Under the pieces are notes generated by a model. That model searched no databases and was not told the origin of the DNA. It saw nothing but the letters and a program-made list of their open reading frames with translations. Positions 35,201 through 42,483 of a stretch of 64,000 nt of DNA are shown piece after piece. Position 1 is the first letter of the stretch. Each line of letters starts with the position of its first letter. Origin of the DNA: Paramacrobiotus metropolitanus (taxonomy: Eukaryota; Tardigrada; Eutardigrada; Parachela; Macrobiotidae). The stretch is from positions 868,001 to 932,000 of the forward strand of contig NW_026570272.1 of the NCBI RefSeq assembly GCF_019649055.1, given 5' to 3'. The translations under genes were made by a program, and so were the position numbers.

Positions 35201-36665
35201 ACTCGTCGAAAAACGCGTAGGGGAAATCAAAAAGGCGCTAGCCAAGTATGTGAACGAGCAGCAAAGTGATTGGGATATATTTCTCCCAGCACTTTGTGCT
35301 GCCTTTAACAGTAAGGTTGTGGAGCGAACGGGCCGCTCACCATTCTTCATGATGCACGGCACCGAGATGCGCTTACCAATAAATAACTTCCTGCCGTTTG
35401 AAGAGGATTTTGTGATTCCCGCCCATGTATATGTACAGCAGATGCAGCGTGGCCTTGGCGAGGCCTTGGACTTGGTGAATGCAGAAGAGTTTCGCCATAA
35501 ACTTAAGGACAAAATTCGTTACGATGCAAATATTTCACATGTATCGTATAAACCGGGAGATCAAGTTTTGGTATACGTACTTCATCGGAAAGTGGGGAAG
35601 AATCCATCCCTTATGCCCCGTTGGACTGCTGGATGGGAAATTGTGCGTCAGTCAGGACCAGTGCATTACGTAGTTAAGAGTAATAGGCGTGGGAATGTCA
35701 AAACTGACACGGTACATGTCAGCCGTTTAAAGCCGTATAATTTCCGCGACGTTGATACTATACTACAAGACGAGCACTTACCGAAGTTGCTCGATTGTGT
35801 GGAAAAGGAATGCCCCGATGAATTAGTTGAGGCGCCCGCGCCGCCGCCGGTGATTCCATCTGCTGACTCAGCATCGTCACGCCTTGATGCTGAGTACGCT
35901 GAATATCTGGATAACCAGATGGAAGCGGTTCCATTGCTTAAAACCCGCTCCGGGCGTGTGGTGAAACCTGTGGAGAGATTTATTAATCAGAACAACGACA
36001 AAAAGCGTAAAAGAGACCCGTCGGCTGATGCTAAAAAGCGTATGGTCACAAATAATAGAGAACCGGCTATTCTGAATGTATCCCAGCCGGGAGAGAGATT
36101 ATCTGAACCAGTTGCGCCGGTGGCCAGTGATACTCTATCAATTACCTGTAACGCAATGGAGATTGGACCGTCACAGCCAGCAAAAACGGCCTTGCCCATT
36201 GTAGAAGACAGAACTCTCCCAGTCCCCGCTTGGGCACGTCCAATTGAGCAGTTCTGGCCACAAGGCGTAATATCCGATGACGCCCTTGATAAACAGGAAT
36301 TCTGGAAGTATCGACAAATGGAGTGTAGTGACATGATGTTGTGGGACGCCGTTGTCGATGGAGACTGCACTCTGGAAGAATCTGCATACGCGGCCTGGCA
36401 TCTTCCTTTAGTGCTGAAAATTAAAGGCATTATTTGCCATTATGGTGAGAAGGAAGACATCGCCAAAAGAATTCCTAAAATTCTAATTCCCTATCAGTGG
36501 CGTAAACTCTTAACGGAATCGGTACATCGTCGTCTAGTACATAAATATAATAGCGCCATTTCACCGTATGAATATTTGTACAAGAATCTGCGATTTTATT
36601 GGCCGGAAATGAAGCGGGATTTACAAAAATTTAACAGCGTGTGTACACTATGCAGTAATGATTAA
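26112..36665 (+). CDS. Gag-Pol polyprotein of giant Ty3/gypsy-like element
   Basis: One uninterrupted frame of about 3,517 codons. In order: charged Gag N-terminus; long coiled coil (26950-27860); capsid-like retrotransposon Gag domain (28430-28935); RGG/Asn-rich and Pro/Gln-rich disordered stretch (28990-29570); zinc knuckle-like CFRCHGLHPAAGC (29625-29663, C-X2-C-X3-H-X4-C); aspartic protease with DTGSS (29928-29942) and VVLGLDFL; linker; an H2C2 zinc module (31227-31589); a beta-rich linker (about 32325-32690); reverse transcriptase with FIDD (33441-33452); RNase H; integrase with its own H2C2 module (34491-34850) and catalytic D (34920), D (35100), E (35208), a perfect D-X59-D-X35-E; a chromatin-binding-like tail; and a third H2C2 module at the C-terminus (36291-36662). 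All catalytic residues are present, so it is probably active. The size is two to three times that of usual Ty3/gypsy polyproteins. Confidence 0.95.
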   Translation, partial: QSDYWGVRWIESSDKVQIQCKGNPYIALNVEPPEAQDAFCGKSWIDYQEIRRYLNSKTRLPAHFKPWIEYEGCIPEAYLDITDEQFKAALQDANRWLPEYTEDLNRRREAAQAALTASKATGKTPKKQAANERVTRGAKERVPAQASGAILDEPISETPSVAESQTEPQSSQSDNNLTALAAADKADISEGSETRASKSIRGGTMTFHPAQLKLHSFVSEKDFEQPDEDFLTQAREVDEQLAAAETDQDVGLIVRQTMPVLIQSLRTLIASTKTKVDEMGNTMSLDARVDAERNEKLKFQKDFNEMRIKFENEQIENDRLANEIRIANDNLHTLRQANRNAEAAFNAMQDERDTLKDTNRNLEKQLEDAQRDLSNAKATIDGLSAQPAPELTKQITDLNQKLSKAQKDCNSEKDAHKLTNKNLTDAQNLVTKLTKDLEDEKKRAKDAEDSLQRELTQARVQLNNKSSVGPMHIPKEKDDASQKEIERLQGLLTTERENVQKAQKELKDSKKDKRCDNCENAIQAKNTAQADAYEKSERCNRLYEENAQCRKEWHEKQDQLTKMEVDLKQAYDELRRLRNTDAALGGGEGYFQREAPVATGDVLRPPAFTPFNPQNFSSYVDQPLATGSNPAGILRRPRQESRVEFSEGQTMPRSSSESQIPRETAPAKQRKNGSTDLRQQILKRTADESSRQMRGTENRDSSDTENELMDDALMDDEHRRPSSTTSNESMSRNPQLEEWLNKQTQISDRTTLTQESVVELLAKIVEKDSDKTVGGMKLLAFDDAHPEKIQRWLMNVEQCRATNNWNDETTCRRVIGAFTGPSFQWFEKFWKDNKGKSWSDFFKPAIVEHFNGSLSKADIRRKMNNRKLEFYEPVRAYLDSFLPWFEELKTSDEEQVEALLDGVQEHRPAWFREIYNAAPKNYAEFEKKLQECEKLWKRMNKDKKTPESTQKNAPSEPRSAGNNNNNNSNYENRGGRGGPSQRGNYYSNRGGRGNYGNNRGGYSRSYTETVIPQPQNTVAPIQPVLNVPQPQFVPVPVYSQPPFAEQHPVQFAQTFPQPIPMQAPMPVPVQMMNPMMPVMQPQFQQPVQNFDQQYQQNGPANNNNNYDGGNNRGNYRNNNNNYRGRGGYNNNNNRQQNNQNYRQNQQAGSQPPFDERNILKDKWRTNRGVEICFRCHGLHPAAGCTNQFVLPRQYEPSAELLARYNNPQQQINMMELDLPAGLSTSPPQCNKMEVQDFSQYPLADHVCLLPTLDAQAWYSVIDINYQKVKTMLDTGSSISVMSLKMAKDLKLNIHRCPDHIKGRVVHTAYQGRQLIEPLSVVVTIHEFGMAFEHAVLVSSTFDRDHVVLGLDFLATKPFILDMNTMTWRLSRRQPNAPAFFRRETHLMSDVIRSHDFDSLIPVGVKPSPAIPALMLTERIGVAKEAKFVPYESAHLILAKADPEICILHLQKAKQEWPRPVATPPVTKAVDVPVKTEIKETTPVHVAPIKKGSDQRDEEFVRSVVQEMIRQYLPRAASVADEPVRPAIKQEIKVEKNPEPSQVRGGGGETIVNSMQSSSRGREQASSQPPIKKEKIVQPSPASSSSTPSSASVSPVPNSGSSQVRGGVDPLQLPIQISSVDAVLKQHPAAKYLYMGVMEKSAKVVECLSMDNKLLNVIPVERDRRDVDEVHDYPSYMARNPELKKWMTPMDRPQDKGLFPSEKRFRDPQFWRETQQQCVDSRMWYKMYKKPSHANTNFTKYEINRFVICEGILCRVPDHSGACPRIYVPYQWRQKLIACFHEILIHKQAYGRHEKLYPYLVKLFYWPDCIIEIERYEKNCDVCRNSINDRRHFETLKRTEQLAAQKATGKRKVTFSVDNPAPAGEFVDGNFVPADGMKPINIGPCPVSYEDKQAEKQREINSQIVSNSPQNHKLISEQVSEFLPSAVRASYDSPIDVDINEQWRIWNEIHEQKVLRETVATSAVQPTVGNYELPTEGPRNSPRRKKSSYSRRIRREYAEREAASQMSAETVQPAPVPQQPAAKNLPKRSQDVRESTDIPACVYSKDVIELAYRDAHLKQAQAQVELNSVEHDIYRFEPEPGPIDCFKMELFPASPVIIQPHSQGIIRATTLMSDEQFMEFQDEYLYTQPFLYEGKIPESNKNAVLLDGVLTLNEYGNCRVCVVNVSDKPLVLNEETNLGEVALVDAVYQMDSPEFQENCQEAIGGIPSVEEGVLTPEKINECVAMQLPPPAVSVVDPETEETFAKIKVGDICPSKDELKAIFYQAKSVLPTKARPVGCCTIYEHSVDTGTSLPVRTPPYRTSFEDRKWLQAKTQEMIKDGIIEPTNSAWGSPICIVKKKDKSRRLTVDFRKLNERLMGSSYPLPRVDDILNALDKATVFSKIDLKSGFWQIKIKPEDRCKTTMVGEEFTFQYKVLPFGMKDAPSAFQRAMDLTLANMKWRNVLVFIDDIIVFSKNLADHMRDLQELFLRLQECGWTINPEKTELFVNSITFLGHTVDQFGISTDPEKIQAVKEFGPIKDKKDILRFLGMVGYYRQFIKNFQEIAEPLQKLIPKKVTFEWGTDQCRSVEQLKEALVTAPVLARYDPEALSRVIVDASTIAVGAVLMQCPKDKPTDVPTNWRPIAYLSRKLTETQKRLYFPTELEAYAVICALKKWKHYLSDYQFEVQTDHQALVFLNNMRDAAGRLGRWALYIQQFNTKPVHIPGKENVIADALSRNPGEQPEPNSDDSDIEFDYRQTYPFAGDAAMIECCFAILERDYVDIRFEMMSAEVKAIPEEDMKAFDEDKVQKLITDDKASYWAEEQSRDARIVRWRLLLENKKEKMSDHEKLHLNKFVVKQGVVYYKFELNRKIYYCMYVPVHWRLQFLQDNHDSPLAAHLGVLATYKRMYKYFYWPRMFDSVKSYCASCPACLAQNPLATAPAGALQSNPTVPPRLVWAIDVAPALPTTESGNKNIIIAVDYGSKYIVAEAVERNDAATSALFFYRRILTVFGMPVHITSDRGSNFMSEMFRELLALAGVAHAPTASGHQQGNGLVEKRVGEIKKALAKYVNEQQSDWDIFLPALCAAFNSKVVERTGRSPFFMMHGTEMRLPINNFLPFEEDFVIPAHVYVQQMQRGLGEALDLVNAEEFRHKLKDKIRYDANISHVSYKPGDQVLVYVLHRKVGKNPSLMPRWTAGWEIVRQSGPVHYVVKSNRRGNVKTDTVHVSRLKPYNFRDVDTILQDEHLPKLLDCVEKECPDELVEAPAPPPVIPSADSASSRLDAEYAEYLDNQMEAVPLLKTRSGRVVKPVERFINQNNDKKRKRDPSADAKKRMVTNNREPAILNVSQPGERLSEPVAPVASDTLSITCNAMEIGPSQPAKTALPIVEDRTLPVPAWARPIEQFWPQGVISDDALDKQEFWKYRQMECSDMMLWDAVVDGDCTLEESAYAAWHLPLVLKIKGIICHYGEKEDIAKRIPKILIPYQWRKLLTESVHRRLVHKYNSAISPYEYLYKNLRFYWPEMKRDLQKFNSVCTLCSND
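30735..30745 (+). promoter_or_regulatory. Internal copy of the polypurine-site word
   Basis: GTTCGTGGGGG matches the 11 bases immediately before the 3' LTR. A longer match lies at 30918-30930. It falls in a coding repeat SQVRGG. A role as a central priming site is speculative. Confidence 0.3.
30918..30930 (+). promoter_or_regulatory. Internal 13-base match to the 3' polypurine/LTR junction
   Basis: GTTCGTGGGGGTG is identical to 47985-47997, which spans the polypurine run and the LTR's first two bases. It encodes the second SQVRGG repeat of the protease-RT linker. It may be coding coincidence or a second plus-strand priming site. Confidence 0.35.
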
Positions 36666-37006
36666 AAAGCTGATCGGCCGTGTAAATATGTATATTTCTT
36701 TTATTTTTAAATTCTAAAGAGTTGAAATTTTATTCCTTAACGCATTAAAATTGTCTGGAAAATGCCCATTAAATCTGTATGTACGTACGGATTGAGTAGC
36801 CGCATTCGCCATTGGACAGTCCGCGATGACGTAGTAGCGTTCGTTGCTCTTTCGGCATATCGACAGCGGAAAGCCGCTGATAGCTGGCCACAAATGATAT
36901 TCCTACCTGCAAGATTAATATTGGTTGTCACTTCGCGTTCAGCATCGTCCGAATTTCCTCCTTTTATACGCCCAAGTTGTAACTGAAATCACTGTACGTT
37001 GTTGCA
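36666..37006 (+). other. Spacer between pol and first cargo ORF
   Basis: No gene. It holds the pol 3' end and the leader of the 282-aa ORF. Confidence 0.5.
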
Positions 37007-37855
37007 ATGCATCGCCCCAAAGTACCGTCGCATCATTCCTTTCAGCATGAGGATACTACGAGTTCCTCGGAAGATTCGGTGCAGGTTTTGGCAGATGTCT
37101 TGGCCGATGTTCAGCCGCCAATGTATCCCGATCCTCATGTTGGATGGCCTGAACCAACGTTTGAATGGTCCCATCTCATGGTGGATTGTGGCCTTCGTCC
37201 GTCTCCGTATGACTATGCTCGTGGAGGAAAGAGTTATATTCCCCCGTCTGGTTTGATCATCAATCGTCCCTACAATCCGGACAGAGATTATGTGGAGTTG
37301 CATCCAGAGACTCGGTTGCGCTTCCGCGGCAAGATCTTTCATAATGGTTCGCAGATGACGGTGGACAAATATAACCGTTTTGTCCACACTCTGGATCTGT
37401 CAAAGGACGCACACTATGCATTGTTACGTTACCTGCGAGTGGACTTCCGCCAAGGATGGCTCATTGGGCAAATCGTCTGCGAACTCCGTCGGAACTACGG
37501 CATCAATGTGGTGCGTAACCCCATTGAGTTCCTTACTGCATTGGATTATGTTCCAGGAGAAACGGGAGACCATGGTGCCGTTGTCACGCTCGTGGACGCG
37601 TATAATCAGCATATCGAGGAATTGGTTTCCAATATTGATGAGGATCACCGTTTGGAAGCGGAGCAGCGCTATTTCGAGCGTTTGAATGCAGCGGATCCGC
37701 GGTCGGCAGCTCAACATCAGCAGCAATTGCTACAGACTCGTTGGCTGTTGCATGAAGGACAGGAGAAGCGCGGTCCTGGTAAACTGGATGCTTCGATTGC
37801 CAAGCGCCATCGTCCACGCCGCGATGATGACGATGATATGGGCGCTGCGGTGTAA
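37007..37855 (+). CDS. Cargo ORF 1 of the retroelement, 282 aa, unknown
   Basis: ATG to stop, intronless, same strand as pol. The N-terminus is Ser/Glu/Asp-rich. The middle is globular-looking (FEWSHLMVDCGLRPSPYDYA, LIGQIVCELRRNYGINVV), and the C-terminus combines a basic cluster KRHRPRR with DDDDD, suggesting nuclear targeting. The segment around CELRRNYGINVVRNPIEFL is faintly like ALELRRQYLYLHPVFVGLF in the 509-aa cargo protein, so the two may be distant relatives. I recognise no family. It shows no signal peptide or membrane helix and is not envelope-like. Confidence 0.75.
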   Translation: MHRPKVPSHHSFQHEDTTSSSEDSVQVLADVLADVQPPMYPDPHVGWPEPTFEWSHLMVDCGLRPSPYDYARGGKSYIPPSGLIINRPYNPDRDYVELHPETRLRFRGKIFHNGSQMTVDKYNRFVHTLDLSKDAHYALLRYLRVDFRQGWLIGQIVCELRRNYGINVVRNPIEFLTALDYVPGETGDHGAVVTLVDAYNQHIEELVSNIDEDHRLEAEQRYFERLNAADPRSAAQHQQQLLQTRWLLHEGQEKRGPGKLDASIAKRHRPRRDDDDDMGAAV

Positions 37856-38441
37856 TGAGGATTTCCCCTGCAATCACAGCCCTGTTGTAGTGCTCTCTTA
37901 CTTAGCCTCTGTATTTTTCGTTTTACGGAAGAACATTACCTTCAGTGTTGGGCATGTTATTCTAAGTTTATTGAATTCTGTACAGAACCTGTTTTCCGTT
38001 TACAATTAGATCTTTAACGTTATTTTTACAGCCTGTGCAAGGTGCAGCTATTCTACGAAATGGCTTACCATTCGTTCTCTGGAACGTAGATTTGGCTGTT
38101 CAGCAATAAATCGGTTCAAATCGGACTTCTCCGGTTGTTTAAAATCAGAATGTGGCAGATAATCTGACGGAAAACGATTTAACATACAAAATGACAGTTT
38201 AAAATGCAAGTCTTCACGTTTGAACATGTAAACAATTTTGTCACTGTAGCAACCGCCCGTGTGTCGTTAAATGTTAGGGCAGTGGCAGTCACATAGTCCG
38301 CAGCTGCTTCCGGTCTGCACAGCTGCGGTGTGTCAGCGGTTTTCCTGTTCACTCTTGCCTTTTACATTTTTAGCTGCAGCTTTTAAATTTTACAGACTTT
38401 GTCGTCATTTCTTCTGGTTTAAATCTCTGCTCTTTCATACT
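37856..38441 (+). other. Spacer between cargo ORFs 1 and 2
   Basis: AT-rich, no gene. It ends with GGTTTAAATCTCTGCTCTTT (38416-38435) just before the ORF 2 ATG. Similar words occur at 39303 and 44105, so this may be a shared internal regulatory or UTR motif. Confidence 0.4.
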
Positions 38442-39233
38442 ATGGAGATGGAATTTTATAAATCAGAGCGCGGGCGTATGATTTGTGCCGAGCAAGATGA
38501 GCAAAAGCGCCGTAAGTTTGTGAAATTTTCTGACTCTGTTGCTTATGTTCTGGCGAACCAGGAACACATTTTTGAGTTTGTGCACTTGTGGCGTTCGCTT
38601 GATGCTCCGTACATTCCTATCAGAGAACTGTGCAGACTCTCTAACTCGGAAATCATGGCTTTGAATTTTGTAGAACCCGAGCCACTGGATTTCGAGGCTC
38701 AGGTGGCTCTGGAGATTGAGAACATCCGCAAGTCGGAGTCACAGATGTATTACTTAACGATCGGGTTTATTCTGTATCCCGACACTCCAGTCCGACGTGA
38801 AGCATCTGAACGCCTGCGGAAGGAATTTGGCTTGCCATCCCTATTTAACCCGCCGGAAACTTTGCGTGAGCGTCATCAGCGCATGCTAGAACACAACAAG
38901 CGAGTGATAGAAGAAGAGCTTTGTTGTGTCGACTGCGAGAATAATGGCCCAGGCTCATGTGGTCGTATTCTGTACACCTTGGATGATGATGAGCCTGTTC
39001 CAAATATCTGGGGATCTGGCAATCTCGAGGACTGGAAGGAGCCAGACTTAGACGTGGATGACTGGTGGGCGGAGAACAAGCTGGATTTTAAGGATCCGAC
39101 GGAATTCTTGCCTGCGGATATGCTGTGGGTGGATGAAGATTTCGGCCCTGACCCTACGCCCAAGAAGAAGCGCAAGCACGTCGTAGTGCAGCGCCATGTT
39201 CTCCGTGGCATTCCCCACACCTACTGGAAGTGA
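38442..39233 (+). CDS. Cargo ORF 2 of the retroelement, 263 aa, nuclear-targeted unknown
   Basis: I chose the ATG at 38442 (MEMEFYKSERGR). An in-frame ATG at 38271 would add 57 hydrophobic, Cys-rich residues that look like untranslated sequence. The protein is acidic, with many Trp/Asp pairs near the C-terminus (DWKEPDLDVDDWW), a Cys cluster CCVDCENNGPGSC that could bind metal, and a textbook monopartite nuclear signal PKKKRKH near the end. Intronless and complete. No family is recognised. Nuclear import or tethering of the pre-integration complex is a possible role, by inference only. Confidence 0.75.
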   Translation: MEMEFYKSERGRMICAEQDEQKRRKFVKFSDSVAYVLANQEHIFEFVHLWRSLDAPYIPIRELCRLSNSEIMALNFVEPEPLDFEAQVALEIENIRKSESQMYYLTIGFILYPDTPVRREASERLRKEFGLPSLFNPPETLRERHQRMLEHNKRVIEEELCCVDCENNGPGSCGRILYTLDDDEPVPNIWGSGNLEDWKEPDLDVDDWWAENKLDFKDPTEFLPADMLWVDEDFGPDPTPKKKRKHVVVQRHVLRGIPHTYWK

Positions 39234-39879
39234 GGACTTTGGTTGATCCGCCGTTGTGTGTTTAAAATTACAGCTCGATGATTTGAACCATATGGGCCTT
39301 TCTGTTTAAATCTCTTGCTGTTTTCTGCTCTTTTTTGTGCATTTTCAATGATGTCTCAGCGTGGCGCGGTTGATTGCGTATAATTTTCTAGCTGCCGCAT
39401 TTTGAGTGTTTAAATGAGTGTTGTTTGCTCTCCTTCCAGTTGTGATCGAGCCACCAGTCATGGCCCTATTTTTCATGAATTTTGTACTGATGGAATGATC
39501 CGTAATTTTATAGGCTTTAAGTATTTTGTAAAAAGGAATTAAAAACCTGTGGAAGTTACGATTTGGCGTGTTGAAAGCGGTAAATTGTCGAGCGTATATT
39601 CGTTTAATATACACACTCTAGTGAAGTGGCTGATAACGTTTAAAAGTGTTGCTGCAATACACACGCTCTGCCGTAGGCCGTGTGTTAATGGACTTCGCTG
39701 GTTACGAAGTATGCGGTCGCCAGCGGGGGCGGCTGTCAAACTCCTATCCTGAATGTATCCCATTATGAATTTTTATTTTAATTCAATTATTTACAATTAC
39801 TGTGATATTATTCTGCTGATTCCGCTGCCTTAAGTTTATTTGTGCAATCTGTGATACTGTGGTTATTCGTCAAATCACG
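39234..39879 (+). other. Spacer between cargo ORFs 2 and 3
   Basis: No gene seen. It contains TGTTTAAATCTCTTGCTG (39303 onward), matching the motif upstream of ORF 2. Confidence 0.4.
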
Positions 39880-40062
39880 ATGACTCCTCCGGCTTCGGAG
39901 AAGAAGAAAGCGGCCAAGCAGGCGCTGGAGAATCGTGTTACGGCATGGACGGAGATAGTCGCTCAGAAGATGGCTGAACGCACGGAAGCCCAGCAACGTT
40001 TTGAGCGTAGCAGAATTGCCGTCAAGGAGGCTGTATCCAAGCTCCCCCCTAAGATTTCTTGA
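39880..40062 (+). CDS. Cargo ORF 3 of the retroelement, 60 aa, short basic coiled coil
   Basis: The small frame starts MTPPASEKKKAAKQALE, continues as an uninterrupted amphipathic helix rich in Ala, Glu, Gln and Arg, and ends KLPPKIS. The start (M-S/T-P-P-A then lysines) echoes that of the 509-aa cargo protein (MSPPAKKPT). A possible polyadenylation signal AATAAA follows at 40400-40405. The short length keeps confidence moderate. Confidence 0.5.
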   Translation: MTPPASEKKKAAKQALENRVTAWTEIVAQKMAERTEAQQRFERSRIAVKEAVSKLPPKIS

Positions 40063-40399
40063 TGTGGCATTGTCCGGCGGACTTTTCGATGTGGATTTCG
40101 CCACTATTGTTAGAATGTTTGGTATTTTGTACGGAATGCCTGAAACATCGCTTCACGTCTATGATCTCCTTGCCTTCATTCTTTCATGTGCACGCTCATG
40201 CGTTTTATGAGATCTCATAATGCAGATTTGGCGCAGCGTTTTATCTTGTATTTTTATTGTTTTGCGGTTAGTTTACTTCGTTATTCAAGGTTGCGTTTCG
40301 CCATATGAGTTGTACACTGTTTAGCTGGTACATTATGGTTTTTGCGCTTCGTTCCGCAAGGCACTTTTGTTGTTTAGTTACTATGCGAGTTGCGAGTTT

Positions 40400-40405
40400 A
40401 ATAAA
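40400..40405 (+). terminator. Possible polyadenylation signal
   Basis: AATAAA lies about 340 bp downstream of cargo ORF 3 and just before the tRNA-like array. Confidence 0.35.
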
Positions 40406-40515
40406 GCAAGAGTAGTTACCGTCCCTGCTGTCTGTTGGTAACTTTTGGACAATGTAATGCATAACCGCACGAGGATACACTTTCGTTAGGATGCTGCTCC
40501 TGGTCTAAATAGGAT

Positions 40516-42110
40516 CTTGTGTAGAGCGACCCCGCTAGTATAGTAGAGGCTTCCGTTGCTTCGTCATTGGAGGTCGGAGGTTCCAGTCTACATAAAAACC
40601 CGATTTTGTAAATATCTTCATTTTTGGTTTTTATTTTATGAATCGTTATATTTTTATTCATGGGACTTAATATGCGAAATATTGGGTGAATCACCGTTGA
40701 GAGGCGTCGATACGAGTATTAACACCGTAAGCAGTGTTTTTAGTGCTATTTTTGCCGATGACTCTTGTAGTCGACCGGTTAAGCTGTGAGGACAATACCA
40801 GGCGAATCCGTTTTCCTACTGCTGGCCCTGGGTTCAAATCCATTAAAAATTAAAAAGCATTTTCATAAACCTTCTTTTTTGCGTTTTATATTGTTAAAAT
40901 AGCATCAAATGTGCATTGCCGTTGACCGCTGTAATTTTACAATCATTTCCGATGAGCGAATTCAAAAATAACTGTCGTAGAACAGCGTAGTATAGTGCTT
41001 TGCACCGTTGAACTGCAGCAAGGGGGAAATGAAACGGTTGCGGGTTCAAGTCCCTTACAGCTAATTTGCAATTTTCATAAACTTACTTTTTTCGTTTTAT
41101 ATTTCTGTTTTCGTCTTGGGAAAAGTGCTGTCAATGGTCCTCAGAATGTCAGAATTAAACTCAGAGAGCTGGGCGTAAAATTGTATACACACTCAATGGT
41201 TAACAGTGCACTTGGCCGTATGTTTGTTTGTATTCGAATGACTTTGTAGTTCAGTGGCTATGAATGATGGCCATTCGCCTCATGTTTTACCTCCTAAACG
41301 GCTAGTCTTAATCTCAGGGTTGCATGCTGCATGTTGAAAACTACATTTTTCCAGCCCTATATTTTTGTACCATCGTGGGATGAAGAGTTAATCGTTTGGT
41401 GCCTTATTGCAGTAGGGTTAAATATACACGACATGGCGCTTCCGGTGTTAATTCTAATTCGGCTTTAGCGTAGAGCACCTTGTGGCGTAGTGGCTTGACT
41501 GAGAATCCATACCGACCCGCTTCTTGCAAGTCTAGAGTTCCAATCCCTAAAAGTTAATCCCTTTAATTTAAAACCTTCTTTTTCGGTTTTATATTTTTAA
41601 ATTTATATGCAGTATTATGTTGGCTTTGAGGTGGGTAATTTTATGATCTTTTCCGAGGAGCGAAGTTGAAGTTTAACTCCGCAGACTGTAGTGGCGTAGT
41701 GCACTGAACTGTTGAACCACAACAACAGGTGCAATGAAGGTTGCGGGTTCGAAACCCCTTGAAATTAAAATTGCATTTTCTAACATCCTACTTTTTTTTT
41801 GTTTTTATATCTTTGTTGGCACTCTCGTGGAAATATTCCCGCAGCCGGCACGAATTTTGCGCTCATTATGATGGTGAAATCTTAAATTTATCAGCTAGTA
41901 CGGTGGTGAATCCTCCTTCTATTGTGAATTTTCGTAGTACAGCGCCTTTGGTGATTGCCAAAATAAAAGTAAAATGTGGTATAGCCATGCTAGCGTATGG
42001 GCAAGAGCAGGATATGGTTGTCCACCTAGATGCAAGGTTCAATCCTGCGTGAATACAAATTTTGCAAGTGTTAACAGTTTCTCACCATCCTTTTTACCTT
42101 TTCTTGATGA
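40516..42110 (+). repeat. Tandem array of about seven tRNA-like (A-box/B-box) units
   Basis: B-box-like words recur at 40579 (GGTTCCAGTC), 40831 (GGTTCAAATCC), 41043 (GGTTCAAGTCC), about 41315 (GGGTTGCATGC, weak), 41536 (AGTTCCAATCC), 41746 (GGTTCGAAACC) and 42036 (GGTTCAATCC), spaced 210-290 bp. Upstream of most lies an A-box-like word of TRGCNNAGTGG type at 35-60 bp (TGGCGTAGTGG at 41482, TGGCGTAGTGC at 41692, TAGTTCAGTGG at about 41246, TAGTATAGTGC at about 40988). Most units end in a T-rich tail like CATAAACCTTCTTTTT then CGTTTTATATT, containing runs of T suited to Pol III termination. The units are divergent, so duplication was not recent. None folds cleanly into a cloverleaf by eye. They are best described as tRNA-derived, SINE-like units in sense orientation. 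Confidence 0.6.
41375..41460 (+). repeat. Decayed LTR end plus primer-binding site inside the array
   Basis: TATACACGACATGGCGC (41423-41439) is a 17-base exact match to the 5' LTR/PBS junction (25311-25327). The preceding 50 bp align with the LTR tail (CGTGG..AAGAG..GCCTTA) and the following bases with the leader (CCGGTGT). This is a remnant of a related, older element trapped between tRNA-like units 4 and 5. Confidence 0.75.
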
Positions 42111-42483
42111 TTTCTATAACTTTATTCCCAGGATGGAATATTAAAACTGTTTTTACTGTTTGATTCATGCTTACGGGTGCGATATTTGGTTTTACCTTGT
42201 ATTTGGCCGTTCTATATCGAAATTGACTGCAGCCGCGACGGCGTATTCTCTTACACTGACTTTATTCCGATTATTAAAAGCCTTGCATAAATCTAAATTA
42301 AAACTCGAATTAAGATCTGTCCGACCAGCAAAATTAATGACTCTATGAGAATCTATACGGAATTATGAGAATTGCCGGTTAAAACATTGATGAGATTAAT
42401 TCAACGAGATCAAAACGTTAAACGGAAGAAACAAAATCGGCCGAATTTCAGAACAAAATTATCAGATATCCTTAAACTGCTGT
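42111..42483. other. Spacer 3' of the antisense cargo gene
   Basis: No gene. TTTATT near 42259 and 42121 gives AATAAA on the minus strand, which could be the antisense gene's polyadenylation signal. Confidence 0.4.

Noticed and set aside
40516-42110. Functional tRNA genes
   Set aside because: A- and B-box words are present, but no unit gives a convincing cloverleaf with acceptor stem by eye.
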